A stretch of DNA of 64,000 nucleotides, taken from assembly GCA_003044455.1 (NCBI GenBank), contig POWY01000006.1:1-64000 (forward strand), read 5' to 3'. Positions 7,122 to 15,841 of the stretch are shown in pieces. Under the pieces are notes generated by a model that saw nothing but the letters and a program-made list of their open reading frames with translations, searched no databases and was not told the origin of the DNA. This DNA is from Neisseria bergeri. GTDB taxonomy: Bacteria > Pseudomonadota > Gammaproteobacteria > Burkholderiales > Neisseriaceae. The position numbers and the translations under genes were made by a program. The first letter of the stretch is position 1, and every line of letters starts with the position of its first letter.

Positions 7122-9335
7122 TTAAAGCCGGGTAACGCTCAATACGCCTTTGACGTCGCCGAGGCTGGCGAGGACGCGCGGGAGGTCGTTGACTTGTTTG
7201 ACTTCGAGCGTGAACCTCATGCTGGCTTCCAAGTCACGGGACTGGGTTTGCACGGCGGTAACGTTGAGTTTGTGGCGGGCGAGCGCGTCGGATACGTCGC
7301 GTAAAAGGCCCGATCGGTCTTGGGCGCGGATTTCGATATCGACGGCAAACACTTGCCCTTCCTGCAATGCCGCCCAGCTTGCGTCCAACACTTTTTCAGG
7401 CGCTTGTTCGGCGAGGTGTTGGAAAGACGGGCAGGTTTTGCGGTGGACGGAAATGCCGCGCTCGCGGGTAACGAAGCCCACAATATCGTCGGGCGGCGCG
7501 GGTTTGCAGCATTTGGCAAGCGTAGTCATCAGGCCATCTTCGCCGTCAATGAGCACACCTGTTTTGCCGCCTTTTTTGATTTTGGACTGTTTGACGATGG
7601 TAGTTTCGCTGACGGGCGCGGGCGGCGGTTCGTTCAGCGTGCCGCAGGCTTTCTGGATGGCGCGGTTGGAAATTTCGCCTTGTCCGACGGCGGTGTAGAG
7701 GTCTTCGGGCTTTTTGTAGCCGAGGTTTTCGGCAAGCTCTTGCAGGTTGGGCTTGGGCGTGAGTTTGGCAAGCTGTTTGTCGAGTTGGACGCGACCCTCT
7801 TCGCGCACGGTGTCGGCGTTTTGCTGGCGGATGTAGGCGCGGATTTTGCCGATTGCCTTGCTGGATTTGACCCAGCCTTCGTAGAGCCAGTTGACAGAAG
7901 GGTGCCCTTCTTTGGCGGTAATGATTTCGACGCGCTGTCCGTTTTCGAGCGGGGTGGACAGCGGCACGATTTGCCCTTCGACTTTCGCGCCGCGGCAACG
8001 GTCTCCGATGCTGCTGTGCAGGGCGTAGGCGAAGTCGATGGGGGTCGCTCCCGTAGGCAGGGAGAGGACTTTGCCATGCGGGGTCAAAACATAAATCGTG
8101 TCGTTGAACAGCTCGGTTTTGAAGGCGGCGGCGAGGTCTTCCTTGCCGCTTTCCGCCATGTTTTCACGCCAGTCCAAGAGTTGGCGCAACCAGGCGATTT
8201 TTTGTTCGTAGGCGGAATCGCCTTTGCCGCCCTCTTTGTAACGCCAGTGGGCGGCGACACCGAATTCGTTGAATTGGTGCATATCGAAGGTGCGGATTTG
8301 CACTTCCACGCCTTTGTCTTCCGGGCCGACGATGACGGTGTGCAAACTTTTATAGCCGTTGCCTTTGGGGTTGGCGATGTAGTCGTCGAACTCTCCCGGA
8401 ATCGGCTGCCAGAGGCTGTGGACGATACCCAGCGTGGTGTAACACTCGGGAATGGTATCGACCAGAATCCGCACGGCGCGGATGTCGAACAAGCCGTCGA
8501 AGCTGAGCTTTTTCTTCACCATTTTTTTGTAAATGGAGTAGATGTGCTTTGGTCTTCCGGCAACTTCAAAATGAATATTGTATTTTTTCAGTTCCGTACG
8601 CAGGATATTGAGGAAGTTTTCGATGTATTCGAGGCGTTCGGTGCGTTTTTCGTCCAAAAGCAGGGCGATTTCGCGGTATTTTTCCGGCTCTTGATGACGG
8701 AAGCCCAAATCTTCGAGCTGCCATTTGAGTTGCCACACGCCCAAACGGTTGGCGAGCGGGGCAAAAATGTCGAGGGTTTCTTTGGCAACGGCGCGTTTTT
8801 CGGGGCTGTCGGGGGCGTTGCTTAAAAATTGCAGGGTGCGCGTACGCATCGCCAGTTTGATTAACACGACGCGGATGTCGGTAACCATCGCCAGCAGCAT
8901 TTTCCGCATAGTTTCGGCCTGCTGGGCGCGTTCTTCGGGCGTGGCGAGGCTGTCCACGCGGGCGAAGTGGGTGAGCTTTTGTACTTCGTCCACACCTTTG
9001 ACCAATTCGGCGACGGTGCTGTTGCAGCGTTCGGAAACCAATAGGTTCCAATCGGGGGCGTAGCGTCCGATGTCGGCAAGCAGGGTGGCGGCGACGGCAT
9101 CGGGCAGCAGGTCGAGTTCATTGACCATCTGCGCCGCGCCGAGGAAGTGGTCGGGCAACGGCTCGCCGTACGGCGTGGCGGAATCGGCGGGATAATGTTC
9201 TTCCGCCAGCGAACGGGCGGCTAAGACCAGTTTTTTATCGTTGTCCGGCAGCGCGGCGCAGTAGCTGTCGAACCATTCGCGCAATTCTTGCGGGGTCGCG
9301 CTTTGCGTGTCTTGAATCGGGCTGATGGCGGTCAT
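7122..9335 (-). CDS. relA: RelA (p)ppGpp synthetase
   Basis: A 737-residue RelA/SpoT homologue that makes (p)ppGpp from ATP and GTP/GDP on starved ribosomes. The N-terminal hydrolase region lacks the HD motif (ALLADIGRY in its place), as in synthetase-only RelA. The synthetase domain shows GRPKHIYSIYKKM, LFDIRAVRILV and the EFDDYIANPK segment typical of RelA. A TGS domain (TPHGKVLSLPTGATPIDFAYALH) and a C-terminal ACT domain (DRSGLLRDVSDALA...) follow. It is a single-gene unit. A 107-bp Correia element lies 74 bp upstream of its start. Confidence 0.95.
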   Translation of the reverse strand: MTAISPIQDTQSATPQELREWFDSYCAALPDNDKKLVLAARSLAEEHYPADSATPYGEPLPDHFLGAAQMVNELDLLPDAVAATLLADIGRYAPDWNLLVSERCNSTVAELVKGVDEVQKLTHFARVDSLATPEERAQQAETMRKMLLAMVTDIRVVLIKLAMRTRTLQFLSNAPDSPEKRAVAKETLDIFAPLANRLGVWQLKWQLEDLGFRHQEPEKYREIALLLDEKRTERLEYIENFLNILRTELKKYNIHFEVAGRPKHIYSIYKKMVKKKLSFDGLFDIRAVRILVDTIPECYTTLGIVHSLWQPIPGEFDDYIANPKGNGYKSLHTVIVGPEDKGVEVQIRTFDMHQFNEFGVAAHWRYKEGGKGDSAYEQKIAWLRQLLDWRENMAESGKEDLAAAFKTELFNDTIYVLTPHGKVLSLPTGATPIDFAYALHSSIGDRCRGAKVEGQIVPLSTPLENGQRVEIITAKEGHPSVNWLYEGWVKSSKAIGKIRAYIRQQNADTVREEGRVQLDKQLAKLTPKPNLQELAENLGYKKPEDLYTAVGQGEISNRAIQKACGTLNEPPPAPVSETTIVKQSKIKKGGKTGVLIDGEDGLMTTLAKCCKPAPPDDIVGFVTRERGISVHRKTCPSFQHLAEQAPEKVLDASWAALQEGQVFAVDIEIRAQDRSGLLRDVSDALARHKLNVTAVQTQSRDLEASMRFTLEVKQVNDLPRVLASLGDVKGVLSVTRL

Positions 9336-9409
9336 GATGGGGTCTTCCGTTCCGATAAAAACGAGTTTATTGTAACAGCTTATTTATTTACGGTGCATAG
9401 GCGGGAAGA

Positions 9410-9516
9410 TATAGTGGATTAAATTTAAACCAGTACGGCGTTGCCTCGCCTTGCCGTACTATCTGTACTGTCTGCGGCTTCGTCGCCTTGTCCTGATTTA
9501 AATTTAATCCACTATA
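9410..9516. mobile_element. Correia repeat-enclosed element, short form (107 bp)
   Basis: It begins TATAGTGGATTAAATTTAAA and ends TTTAAATTTAATCCACTATA, the ~26-bp Correia inverted repeats with TA at each end. The interior (CAGTACGGCGTTGCCTCGCC ... GTCTGCGGCTTCGTCGCC) matches the longer copy at 53320 minus about 50 bp of its core. It sits between the divergent relA and grxB, 66 bp from the grxB start, and may supply promoter or RNase III sites. Confidence 0.93.
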
Positions 9517-9582
9517 AACTTGTTTCGGGCGGCGCGGGGTGTTAAGGTAGCCGGTACCGACAGGTTGACGAGGAATATTTTG

Positions 9583-10224
9583 ATGAAACTGTATATTTAC
9601 GACCATTGCCCGTTTTGCGTGCGTACGCGGATGGCTGCCGGGCTGTTTGGCGCGGACGTTGAAGAAGCCGTGCTGGCAAACGACGACGAGGCAACGCCGA
9701 TCGGTATGATAGGTGCGAAACAAGTGCCCGTCCTGCAAAAAGAGGACGGTTCGTTTATGGGCGAGAGTTTGGACATTGTGCGGCATTTTGACCGCGAAGG
9801 CCGTCTGAAAGACGAAGTCCGCCCCGAGATACAGGCGTGGCTGGACAAGGTGGGCGGATACAACAACAAACTGGTTCAGCCGCGCGTGATCAAAATCGGG
9901 CTGCCCGAATTTGCAACGCCGGAAGCGGTGAAATATTTCACAGACAAAAAAGAGAAAAGCATCGGCAGCTTTTCCGCCAATTTGAATAAAACCGCCCAAT
10001 ACCTCGAACGGATAAACGCAGATTTGCAAGAGTTGGAGAATTTGATGGACGGTACTTCAGACGGCATCAACGGCGGAATCGGCATGGAGGATATTTTGGT
10101 TTTTCCTATTTTGCGCAACCTGACCGTGGTGCGCGGCATCGCGTTCCCTCGGAAGACGATGGATTATTTAATCGGTATGAGTGAAAAATCAGGCGTGCCG
10201 CTTTATTTTGACAGGGCATTGTAA
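9583..10224 (+). CDS. grxB: Glutaredoxin 2
   Basis: A 213-residue GST-like glutaredoxin with the N-terminal active site CPFC in YDHCPFCVRTRM, then the TIGAKQVPVLQK/GESLDIV binding segment and a helical C-terminal domain. It reduces protein disulfides using glutathione in the cytoplasm. I chose ATG 9583 because MKLYIYDHCPFC is the family N-terminus and a GAGGAA lies upstream. An upstream ATG at 9520 would start inside intergenic DNA beside the Correia element. A strong GC-rich terminator follows. Confidence 0.93.
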   Translation: MKLYIYDHCPFCVRTRMAAGLFGADVEEAVLANDDEATPIGMIGAKQVPVLQKEDGSFMGESLDIVRHFDREGRLKDEVRPEIQAWLDKVGGYNNKLVQPRVIKIGLPEFATPEAVKYFTDKKEKSIGSFSANLNKTAQYLERINADLQELENLMDGTSDGINGGIGMEDILVFPILRNLTVVRGIAFPRKTMDYLIGMSEKSGVPLYFDRAL

Positions 10225-10230
10225 AACAGG

Positions 10231-10267
10231 AAAACGCGGCAGGGAAATATGTCCTGCCGCGTTTTTT
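10231..10267 (+). terminator. Rho-independent terminator of grxB
   Basis: AAACGCGGCAGG pairs with CCTGCCGCGTTTT and a run of six T follows. It is a classic intrinsic terminator and not DUS-based. Confidence 0.9.
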
Positions 10268-10294
10268 GGAATGTTTATGCCGTCTGAAAACCAG

Positions 10295-10933
10295 TCAGAC
10301 GAACATCTGCACAAACGCAATCACCAGCCGCACAATCGGTGCAATAAACGCACCCAATACGCCCGTCAGCATCAGCAGCAGGATAATCCACGTCCCATAG
10401 GGTTCGATTTTGCGGAACGCTTGCGAATATTTCGCCGGCAGGAAGGTATCGATAAAAATGCCGCCGTCCCAAGGCAGGATGGGGATGATATTGAGCGCGA
10501 ACAGAATCGCATTAATCAGAATACCGTAGTTTGCCATTTGAGCCAGCGGCATCTGATACGCCCCGCCGACATACGGAGTCAGCACCAAAACCACGCCCCA
10601 CAGAACAGCCATCGCCAAATTCGACAGCGGGCCGGACGCGGCAACGCAACGCCAGGCAAGACGCGGGTTGAGGAAGTTGCGCGAATCGATGGGAATCGGA
10701 CGCGCCCAACCAAATAGAAACGGTGTGAACATCAAAGTAAGCAGCGGCACGATGATTGTGCCGACCAAGTCGATATGGGGCAGGGGGTTCAGCGTCAGCC
10801 TGCCGTATTGTTCGGCAGTGTTGTCGCCCCAGTAGCGCGCCGTATAGCCGCGCGCCACTTCCCTGACGGTAATGGCGAGCAGCACGGGCAGGACGGCAAG
10901 CAGGAACACGCCCAAATCAAAATTTTGAAACAT
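10295..10933 (-). CDS. Site-2-protease-like (M50) membrane protein lacking catalytic histidines
   Basis: A 212-residue polytopic membrane protein with the layout of the short YwhC-type M50 family: LLAIT then the metal motif region, GRLTLNPLPHIDLVGT, FGWARPIPI, ASGPLSNLAMA and NIIPILPWDGG. In active members the first motif is HExxH (HEVAHGY). Here it reads REVARGY, with both zinc histidines replaced by Arg (codons AGG and CGC). The Asp of the DGG motif remains. The protein is otherwise full length and well conserved, so this looks like a retained pseudoenzyme, not a decaying gene. It is divergent from tonB. Confidence 0.85.
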   Translation of the reverse strand: MFQNFDLGVFLLAVLPVLLAITVREVARGYTARYWGDNTAEQYGRLTLNPLPHIDLVGTIIVPLLTLMFTPFLFGWARPIPIDSRNFLNPRLAWRCVAASGPLSNLAMAVLWGVVLVLTPYVGGAYQMPLAQMANYGILINAILFALNIIPILPWDGGIFIDTFLPAKYSQAFRKIEPYGTWIILLLMLTGVLGAFIAPIVRLVIAFVQMFV

Positions 10934-11061
10934 AATTTTCCTTTATAACGGGTGGCACGCAGCCGTAATCGGCTGCCGGATGAAGGCGGCAATATATCAT
11001 TTAACCCGATTTTGTTGGAATGGGAAAACAGGCAGATTCGCCCCGTTTGTCTGCCGGTATC

Positions 11062-11177
11062 TGATAATTTGTCATAAACATATTGTTTTAATACGGATTT
11101 AAAGAATATGAAAACAGTATTTAGATAAAGGTAAATAATAAAAATAGGTTGCAAATAGGAATTGTTGCTATTATTAT
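11062..11177 (+). promoter_or_regulatory. tonB promoter region
   Basis: The 253-bp gap between the M50-like gene and tonB is AT-rich. TTGCAA (11149-11154), a 17-bp spacer and TATTAT (11172-11177) fit a sigma-70 promoter, but this would leave almost no leader before the tonB ATG at 11187. Upstream, GATAATTTGTCATAAACAT (from 11062) has the hexamer character of a Fur site, which would fit an iron-regulated tonB. Both are weak calls by eye. Confidence 0.35.
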
Positions 11178-11186
11178 GCCCGAATT

Positions 11187-12038
11187 ATGGATAAAGAACG
11201 AATTTTAACCCCCACAGTCGTGTTTTCCGTCGCACTGCTGCATTTGGCAATGGTGGCATTGCTCTGGCAGGCGCACAAGCTGCCCGTGATAGAGTCAGGT
11301 AATGTTATTGAATTTGTCGATTTGGGCGACTTTGGCGGAGGGGACGGTGCACCCGAAGGCGCAGGCGCGCCTGCCGCGCCCGAACCGCAACCCGAGCCTG
11401 AGCAGCCCAAACCTGTCGAGCCGCCCAAACCGGTTTTGAAGCCGGTGGTTACAAAAAAGGCGGATGCAGATATTCGGCAGCCCAAGGAAAAGCCGAAACC
11501 CGAAGAAAAACCGAAGCCCGAACCCAAACCGGAAGCGAAGCCTGCCCCGAAACCGGCGGAAAAACCGGCAGAAAAGCCGTCTGAAAAACCTGCCGAACAT
11601 TCTGGCAATGCTTCTGCCAAAGCCGGCAGCGAGCAGGGCAATGGGGAAGGTAAGGGAACCGGTACCAAAGGCGACGGAACGGGGCGCGGAGAAGGCAGCG
11701 GTAAAGGAAGCGGCGGCGCCAAAGGCGAACACGGGGAAGGAAGCGGCGGCAGCGGCGGCGGAACCGGAGCCGGCAGCAGCAAAGGCAACCCTTTACGCGC
11801 CAACGGCAGCATCCCGCGCCCGGCCTATCCCGCGCTTTCTATGGAAAATGACGAGCAGGGTACGGTTGTTTTGAGCGTTTTGGTTTCTCCGGGCGGTCAT
11901 GTCGAGTCCGTCAAAGTGGTGAAAAGCAGCGGTTTTTCCCGTTTGGACAATGCGGCACGCAAGGCGGCGCAAAACGGGCATTTTCAAGCCAATGCCTGGA
12001 CGGAGTTTAAAGTCCCCGTCAAGTTTGAATTGAATTAG
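11187..12038 (+). CDS. tonB: TonB energy transducer
   Basis: A 283-residue TonB. It has an N-terminal inner-membrane anchor ([17 protein letters not shown]), a long periplasmic Pro/Lys/Glu-rich then Gly/Ser-rich spacer, and a C-terminal domain ([20 protein letters not shown] ... [10 protein letters not shown]) that contacts TonB boxes of outer-membrane receptors. It passes proton-motive energy from ExbBD to receptors such as the two encoded at 31.5-36.1 kb. No Shine-Dalgarno sequence is evident before the ATG. First gene of tonB-exbB-exbD. Confidence 0.95.
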   Translation: MDKERILTPTVVFSVALLHLAMVALLWQAHKLPVIESGNVIEFVDLGDFGGGDGAPEGAGAPAAPEPQPEPEQPKPVEPPKPVLKPVVTKKADADIRQPKEKPKPEEKPKPEPKPEAKPAPKPAEKPAEKPSEKPAEHSGNASAKAGSEQGNGEGKGTGTKGDGTGRGEGSGKGSGGAKGEHGEGSGGSGGGTGAGSSKGNPLRANGSIPRPAYPALSMENDEQGTVVLSVLVSPGGHVESVKVVKSSGFSRLDNAARKAAQNGHFQANAWTEFKVPVKFELN

Positions 12039-12103
12039 GCGGTTGCCGCAGCGGTTTGCGGCAGCTTGGATGTTTGATTGGTTTTTTCAGTGTTGGAATC
12101 ATT

Positions 12104-12766
12104 ATGAATTTGAAATTAGTGTTTGAATCGGGCGATCCCGTCCTGATCGGTGTGTTTGTGTTGATGCTGCTGATGAGTATCGTAACATGGTGTCTGATTG
12201 TCTTACGCAGCATTAAGCTATATCAGGCTCGCAAAGGCAATACGCTTGTTAAGCGGCATATGCGCGATACTTTGTCGCTGAACGACGCGGTCGAAAAAGT
12301 GCGCGCCGTCGATGCGCCTTTGTCCAAACTGGCGCAAGAGGCGTTGCAGTCTTACCGCAACTACCGCCGGAGCGAAGCGTCCGAGCTGGCGCAGGCTTTG
12401 CCGTTGAACGAGTATTTGGTCATTCAAATCCGCAACAGTATGGCGCAGATTATGCGCCGGTTTGATTACGGGATGACCGCGCTTGCCTCCATCGGCGCGA
12501 CCGCGCCGTTTATCGGGCTGTTCGGCACGGTTTGGGGGATTTACCACGCCCTGATCAATATCGGGCAAAGCGGGCAGATGAGCATTGCGGCGGTTGCCGG
12601 CCCGATTGGCGAGGCACTGGTGGCGACGGCGGCTGGCCTGTTCGTGGCGATTCCTGCGGTGTTGGCATACAACTTCCTCAATCGCGGCACGAAAATACTG
12701 GCTCAGGATTTGGATGCGATGGCGCACGATTTGCACGTCCGCCTGCTTAATCAAAAGGATAGCTGA
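12104..12766 (+). CDS. exbB: ExbB proton-channel subunit
   Basis: A 220-residue MotA/TolQ/ExbB-family inner-membrane protein that forms the pentameric channel of the Ton motor. The first hydrophobic segment is [18 protein letters not shown]; the conserved block is [28 protein letters not shown], followed by [25 protein letters not shown]. Start ATG 12104 gives the usual family N-terminus ([12 protein letters not shown]). The in-frame ATG at 12056 is too close to tonB and unlikely. exbD follows after 2 nt. Confidence 0.95.
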   Translation: MNLKLVFESGDPVLIGVFVLMLLMSIVTWCLIVLRSIKLYQARKGNTLVKRHMRDTLSLNDAVEKVRAVDAPLSKLAQEALQSYRNYRRSEASELAQALPLNEYLVIQIRNSMAQIMRRFDYGMTALASIGATAPFIGLFGTVWGIYHALINIGQSGQMSIAAVAGPIGEALVATAAGLFVAIPAVLAYNFLNRGTKILAQDLDAMAHDLHVRLLNQKDS

Positions 12767-12768
12767 TT

Positions 12769-13203
12769 ATGGCATTTGGTTCGATGAATTCCGGCGACGA
12801 TTCTCCGATGTCCGACATCAACGTTACACCGCTGGTGGACGTGATGCTGGTGTTGCTGATTGTGTTTATGATTACTATGCCGGTGCTGACGCATTCCATC
12901 CCTTTGGAACTGCCGACCGCGTCCGAGCAGGCAAACAAGCAGGACAAACAGCCTAAAGATCCCTTGCGCCTGACGATTGATGCGAACGGCGGTTATTATG
13001 TCGGCGGAGATTCTGCAAGCAAAGTGGAAATCGGGGAAGTGGAAAGCCGTCTGAAAGCCGCCAAGGAGCAGAATGAAAACGTGATTGTGGCCATTGCGGC
13101 AGACAAGGCGGTGGAATACGATTATGTGAACAAAGCGTTGGAGGCTGCCCGTCAGGCAGGGATTACCAAAATCGGTTTTGTAACGGAAACCAAGGCGCAA
13201 TAA
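12769..13203 (+). CDS. exbD: ExbD Ton-motor subunit
   Basis: A 144-residue ExbD/TolR protein with one N-terminal membrane helix containing the key Asp (DINVTPLVDVMLVLLIVFMI) and a periplasmic domain ending KIGFVTETKAQ. It couples proton flow to TonB movement. Starts 2 nt after exbB; an inverted DUS terminator ends the operon. Confidence 0.95.
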   Translation: MAFGSMNSGDDSPMSDINVTPLVDVMLVLLIVFMITMPVLTHSIPLELPTASEQANKQDKQPKDPLRLTIDANGGYYVGGDSASKVEIGEVESRLKAAKEQNENVIVAIAADKAVEYDYVNKALEAARQAGITKIGFVTETKAQ

Positions 13204-13220
13204 AGTTCGACGTTTGAACG

Positions 13221-13254
13221 AATGCCGTCTGAAAGCCTTTCAGACGGCATTTTT
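13221..13254 (+). terminator. Inverted DUS terminator of tonB-exbB-exbD
   Basis: AATGCCGTCTGAAAG pairs with CTTTCAGACGGCATT, with a near-zero loop and TTTTT following. Confidence 0.85.
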
Positions 13255-13267
13255 GTATCGGTCGGTT

Positions 13268-13702
13268 TTATGGTTTGACTGCTGCGTCTTCCAAACGGGT
13301 TCTGAAGTTTTCCAGATTCACACCTGCCGCTTCTGCGCGGCGGATGATTTCGTCAACCAGCATACCTTCTGCTGCTCTGCGGAAGCCCCACAGGAGGGAG
13401 CAGCGCGTACCGGTTCGGCAATAGGCAAGGACGGGATATTCGGCTTGTCCGATGAGTTGGCGGAAGGTTTCGACATCGTGTTTTTGGATGTCGCGTGCGG
13501 TAACGGGTTGGTGATGGAATCCGGTAACGCCTGCTTGTTCCAACCACTGTTTGATTTGGGCGAAGTCGGGCTGCGATTCTTCTTCACGGTCGGGGCGGTT
13601 GCAGATGACGGTTTTGATGCCCAGTTGCGCGATTTGTTCCGCATCGGCTTTAGTCAGTTGTGGGGAGATGTAGAGATGTTCGTCAAGTTTTAGAATCGCC
13701 AT
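13268..13702 (-). CDS. DUF442 / dual-specificity-phosphatase-like protein (TIGR01244 type)
   Basis: A 144-residue cytoplasmic protein with the Cys-phosphatase signature CRTGTR (C-x5-R) in YPVLAYCRTGTRCSLLWG. It belongs to the family called beta-lactamase hydrolase-like or TIGR01244 sulfur-transferase. The substrate is unknown. Start ATG 13702 (MAILKLDEHLYIS) has a GGAAATAAA just upstream. A longer frame to 13741 would translate a DUS and is rejected. Confidence 0.8.
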   Translation of the reverse strand: MAILKLDEHLYISPQLTKADAEQIAQLGIKTVICNRPDREEESQPDFAQIKQWLEQAGVTGFHHQPVTARDIQKHDVETFRQLIGQAEYPVLAYCRTGTRCSLLWGFRRAAEGMLVDEIIRRAEAAGVNLENFRTRLEDAAVKP

Positions 13703-13728
13703 TTTATTTCCTTTGCTTTGCGGTTGTT

Positions 13729-13764
13729 TTTCAGACGGCATTTTGTGTGCAATGCCGTCTGAAA
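13729..13764. terminator. DUS inverted pair between the DUF442 gene and the M61 peptidase gene
   Basis: TTCAGACGGCAT and ATGCCGTCTGAAA face each other across about 8 nt. On the minus strand it lies just after the M61 stop at 13767 and can end that transcript. Confidence 0.6.
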
Positions 13765-13766
13765 GT

Positions 13767-15515
13767 TTAACCGAACAACCAGTTTTCCAACAGGTTCCGG
13801 TCTGTGATATGTAGGATGGCAGTATCCGCCGTCGCTGCCTGAACCGTCAAGACGGTTTGACGCAATATGCCGGCACGGAAGAAGTGGATATTGATTTTTG
13901 CCCCGACGGGGTATCGGGTCCATTGTGCGGCAAAGTCGGTGCAGGCATAACCGTCTAACGCAATGATTTTGTCTTGCGGACACAGTGCCGCAGATTCCGC
14001 GCTGCCGCCGTTGAAGACATGGGTCAGGACGATGTGGTCGGCGTTTTGTTTGAAACGTGCGCCGAAATCGCCTGTCGGCGGGACGGGGCAGATGTGTTCT
14101 GCGTATCCGCCGCCGTGTTGTCGGGGAAGCGGCAGGAAGGTCAGCCCCACGCCTACGGTAGACAGGCATTCGGCAAGCGGCAAATCTTCGGTGCTGTACA
14201 ATGCCGTCTGAAAAAAATCTGTCAAATCCAAGCCGGTAATTTCCTGACAACGGATTTGCCAGTGTTTTTCCGGAATACCCGAGTGTGTGTCCCTCCACTC
14301 CCGATAGAGTTTGTCCATTACCGTATCAAGGGAATGTCTGCCGTTGCTTCGGTTGCGTATTATCAGATCAAGGCACAATGCGGCAAGTGCGCCTTTTTGG
14401 TAATAGCTGACGATAGCGTTCGGACTGTTTTCATCCGGTTTGTAAAATTTGTTCCACGCGGTAAAACTCGATTCCGCCAAGGTCTGCCTCAAACGGCCGC
14501 GGGTTTGTTGTACGCGCGTAATGCCTTGTGCCAGCAGGTTTAAATAAGATTCGGGCGAGATGGTGCGGCTGCGTGCCAAAAACAAATCGTCGTAATAGGA
14601 TGTAATGCCTTCGAATGCCCATAGTTGTTCGGTATAGTTTTCTTTGTCGAGGTCATAAGGGGCGAACGCGGCAGGTTTGATGGATTTGACGTTCCACGCG
14701 TGAAAATATTCGTGGGAGAAAAGTCCGAGCAATGTGGTGTAGGCATCGTCGGCATCGGTCATACCGTACGGCGGAGGGCTGTGGCGGTCGGCGAGCAGGG
14801 CGGTGCTGTCGGCGTGTTCTAAACCGCCGTAAATATGGTCGCCGACGTGGAGCAGGAACAAATATTTCTCAAATGGGGCAGGGGAGGAAAACATCGCCAG
14901 TTCTGTTTCGCAGATTTCTTTGATGTCCGAAACCAGCCTGTCGCGGTCGAAATCGGGATAGATGCCGCTTAAGGCAATCGTGTGCGGAATGCCTGCCGCT
15001 TCAAAATCTAAAAATTCAATCAAGCCCATCTCGACAGGTCGGTCGATCAATTCGGCATAAGATGCCGTCTGAAAGACAAGCCTCCCTGTTTCCGGCAGCG
15101 TTGTGGTAATACGCCATTCGGGTGGAATGCCAGTCAATTCCAAGCGGTGCGGCAGCGTTTCCGTTCCTTCGACTTTCAAAAACAGGCACGACCCGTCAAA
15201 AAAACCGCGTTCTGTCGTCAGGAAAGAACCTCGAACCGACAAATCGAATGCATATACGGTGTAGCGGATTTGCCACTCGCCGCGTACGGCGGCAGCATGC
15301 CAGCGGTTTTTTGCAATTTGTTCGAGCGGCATGGACGTGCCGTTACAGGATGCATGGATAGAAGTGATGTGGCGGGAAAAATCCCGAATCAGATAGCTGC
15401 CCGGAACCCAGTTTGGCAGGCTTATTTCTATAGGAAAATCATCATTTTGTGTGAATGTCAGCAAGATGTGCCACTCATGGTCTAGAGGGGAGGGGGCAAT
15501 TTCATAATTAATCAT
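13767..15515 (-). CDS. M61-family (glycyl aminopeptidase-type) peptidase
   Basis: A 582-residue protein with the M61 zinc motif HEYFHAWNVK, preceded by LLGLFS and followed by an EGITSYYDDLF segment that supplies the third ligand. The N-terminal ~170 residues form the beta-sandwich typical of the family (LPNWVPGSYLIRDFSRHI). The C-terminal ~100 residues look like a PDZ domain (QNADHIVLTHVFNGGSAESAALCPQDKIIALDG). No signal peptide is obvious, so it is probably cytoplasmic. A single gene behind a ~300-bp gap shared with ccoN. Confidence 0.88.
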   Translation of the reverse strand: MINYEIAPSPLDHEWHILLTFTQNDDFPIEISLPNWVPGSYLIRDFSRHITSIHASCNGTSMPLEQIAKNRWHAAAVRGEWQIRYTVYAFDLSVRGSFLTTERGFFDGSCLFLKVEGTETLPHRLELTGIPPEWRITTTLPETGRLVFQTASYAELIDRPVEMGLIEFLDFEAAGIPHTIALSGIYPDFDRDRLVSDIKEICETELAMFSSPAPFEKYLFLLHVGDHIYGGLEHADSTALLADRHSPPPYGMTDADDAYTTLLGLFSHEYFHAWNVKSIKPAAFAPYDLDKENYTEQLWAFEGITSYYDDLFLARSRTISPESYLNLLAQGITRVQQTRGRLRQTLAESSFTAWNKFYKPDENSPNAIVSYYQKGALAALCLDLIIRNRSNGRHSLDTVMDKLYREWRDTHSGIPEKHWQIRCQEITGLDLTDFFQTALYSTEDLPLAECLSTVGVGLTFLPLPRQHGGGYAEHICPVPPTGDFGARFKQNADHIVLTHVFNGGSAESAALCPQDKIIALDGYACTDFAAQWTRYPVGAKINIHFFRAGILRQTVLTVQAATADTAILHITDRNLLENWLFG

Positions 15516-15568
15516 GGCTATTAAATATATCGTTAAATATTATTGATAAAATGTCTTTAAAATGCAGC

Positions 15569-15582
15569 TTAATCTACATCAA
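15569..15582. promoter_or_regulatory. FNR-like box in the M61 peptidase/ccoN intergenic region
   Basis: TTAATCTACATCAA differs from TTGAT-N4-ATCAA at one position. The 326-bp gap (15516-15841) is otherwise AT-rich with a possible TATAAA at 15591. The box centre is ~54 bp from the M61 peptidase start and ~266 bp from ccoN, so which gene it serves is not clear. ccoNOQP is commonly FNR-controlled. Confidence 0.4.
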
Positions 15583-15841
15583 TAAAGTGTTATAAAAAAG
15601 GAGGCTTGAAAAACAAAGCAATGTCAAACTGGTTGCAATTTATTATAACAATATGATTTATATATAATAAGAATGAATTTAAGAAAAATTTTCCTTTATG
15701 TTGCAAATGTAATTCCGCTTGGCGTAATAAGGCAGATATGTTAAATTTAGAAAAAATTACGCTTGCCCAAGTTGTACCTTAAGAGGTCGCAAAGGTGGGC
15801 AGGATAAAAAATTTTTATTCCCATAATTCATGGAGACTCTC

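Noticed and set aside
7320-8825. A 501-codon open frame on the plus strand opposite relA
   Set aside because: Antisense shadow of a strongly conserved relA in GC-rich DNA; low-complexity Phe/Gly/Asp-rich product, no start signal.
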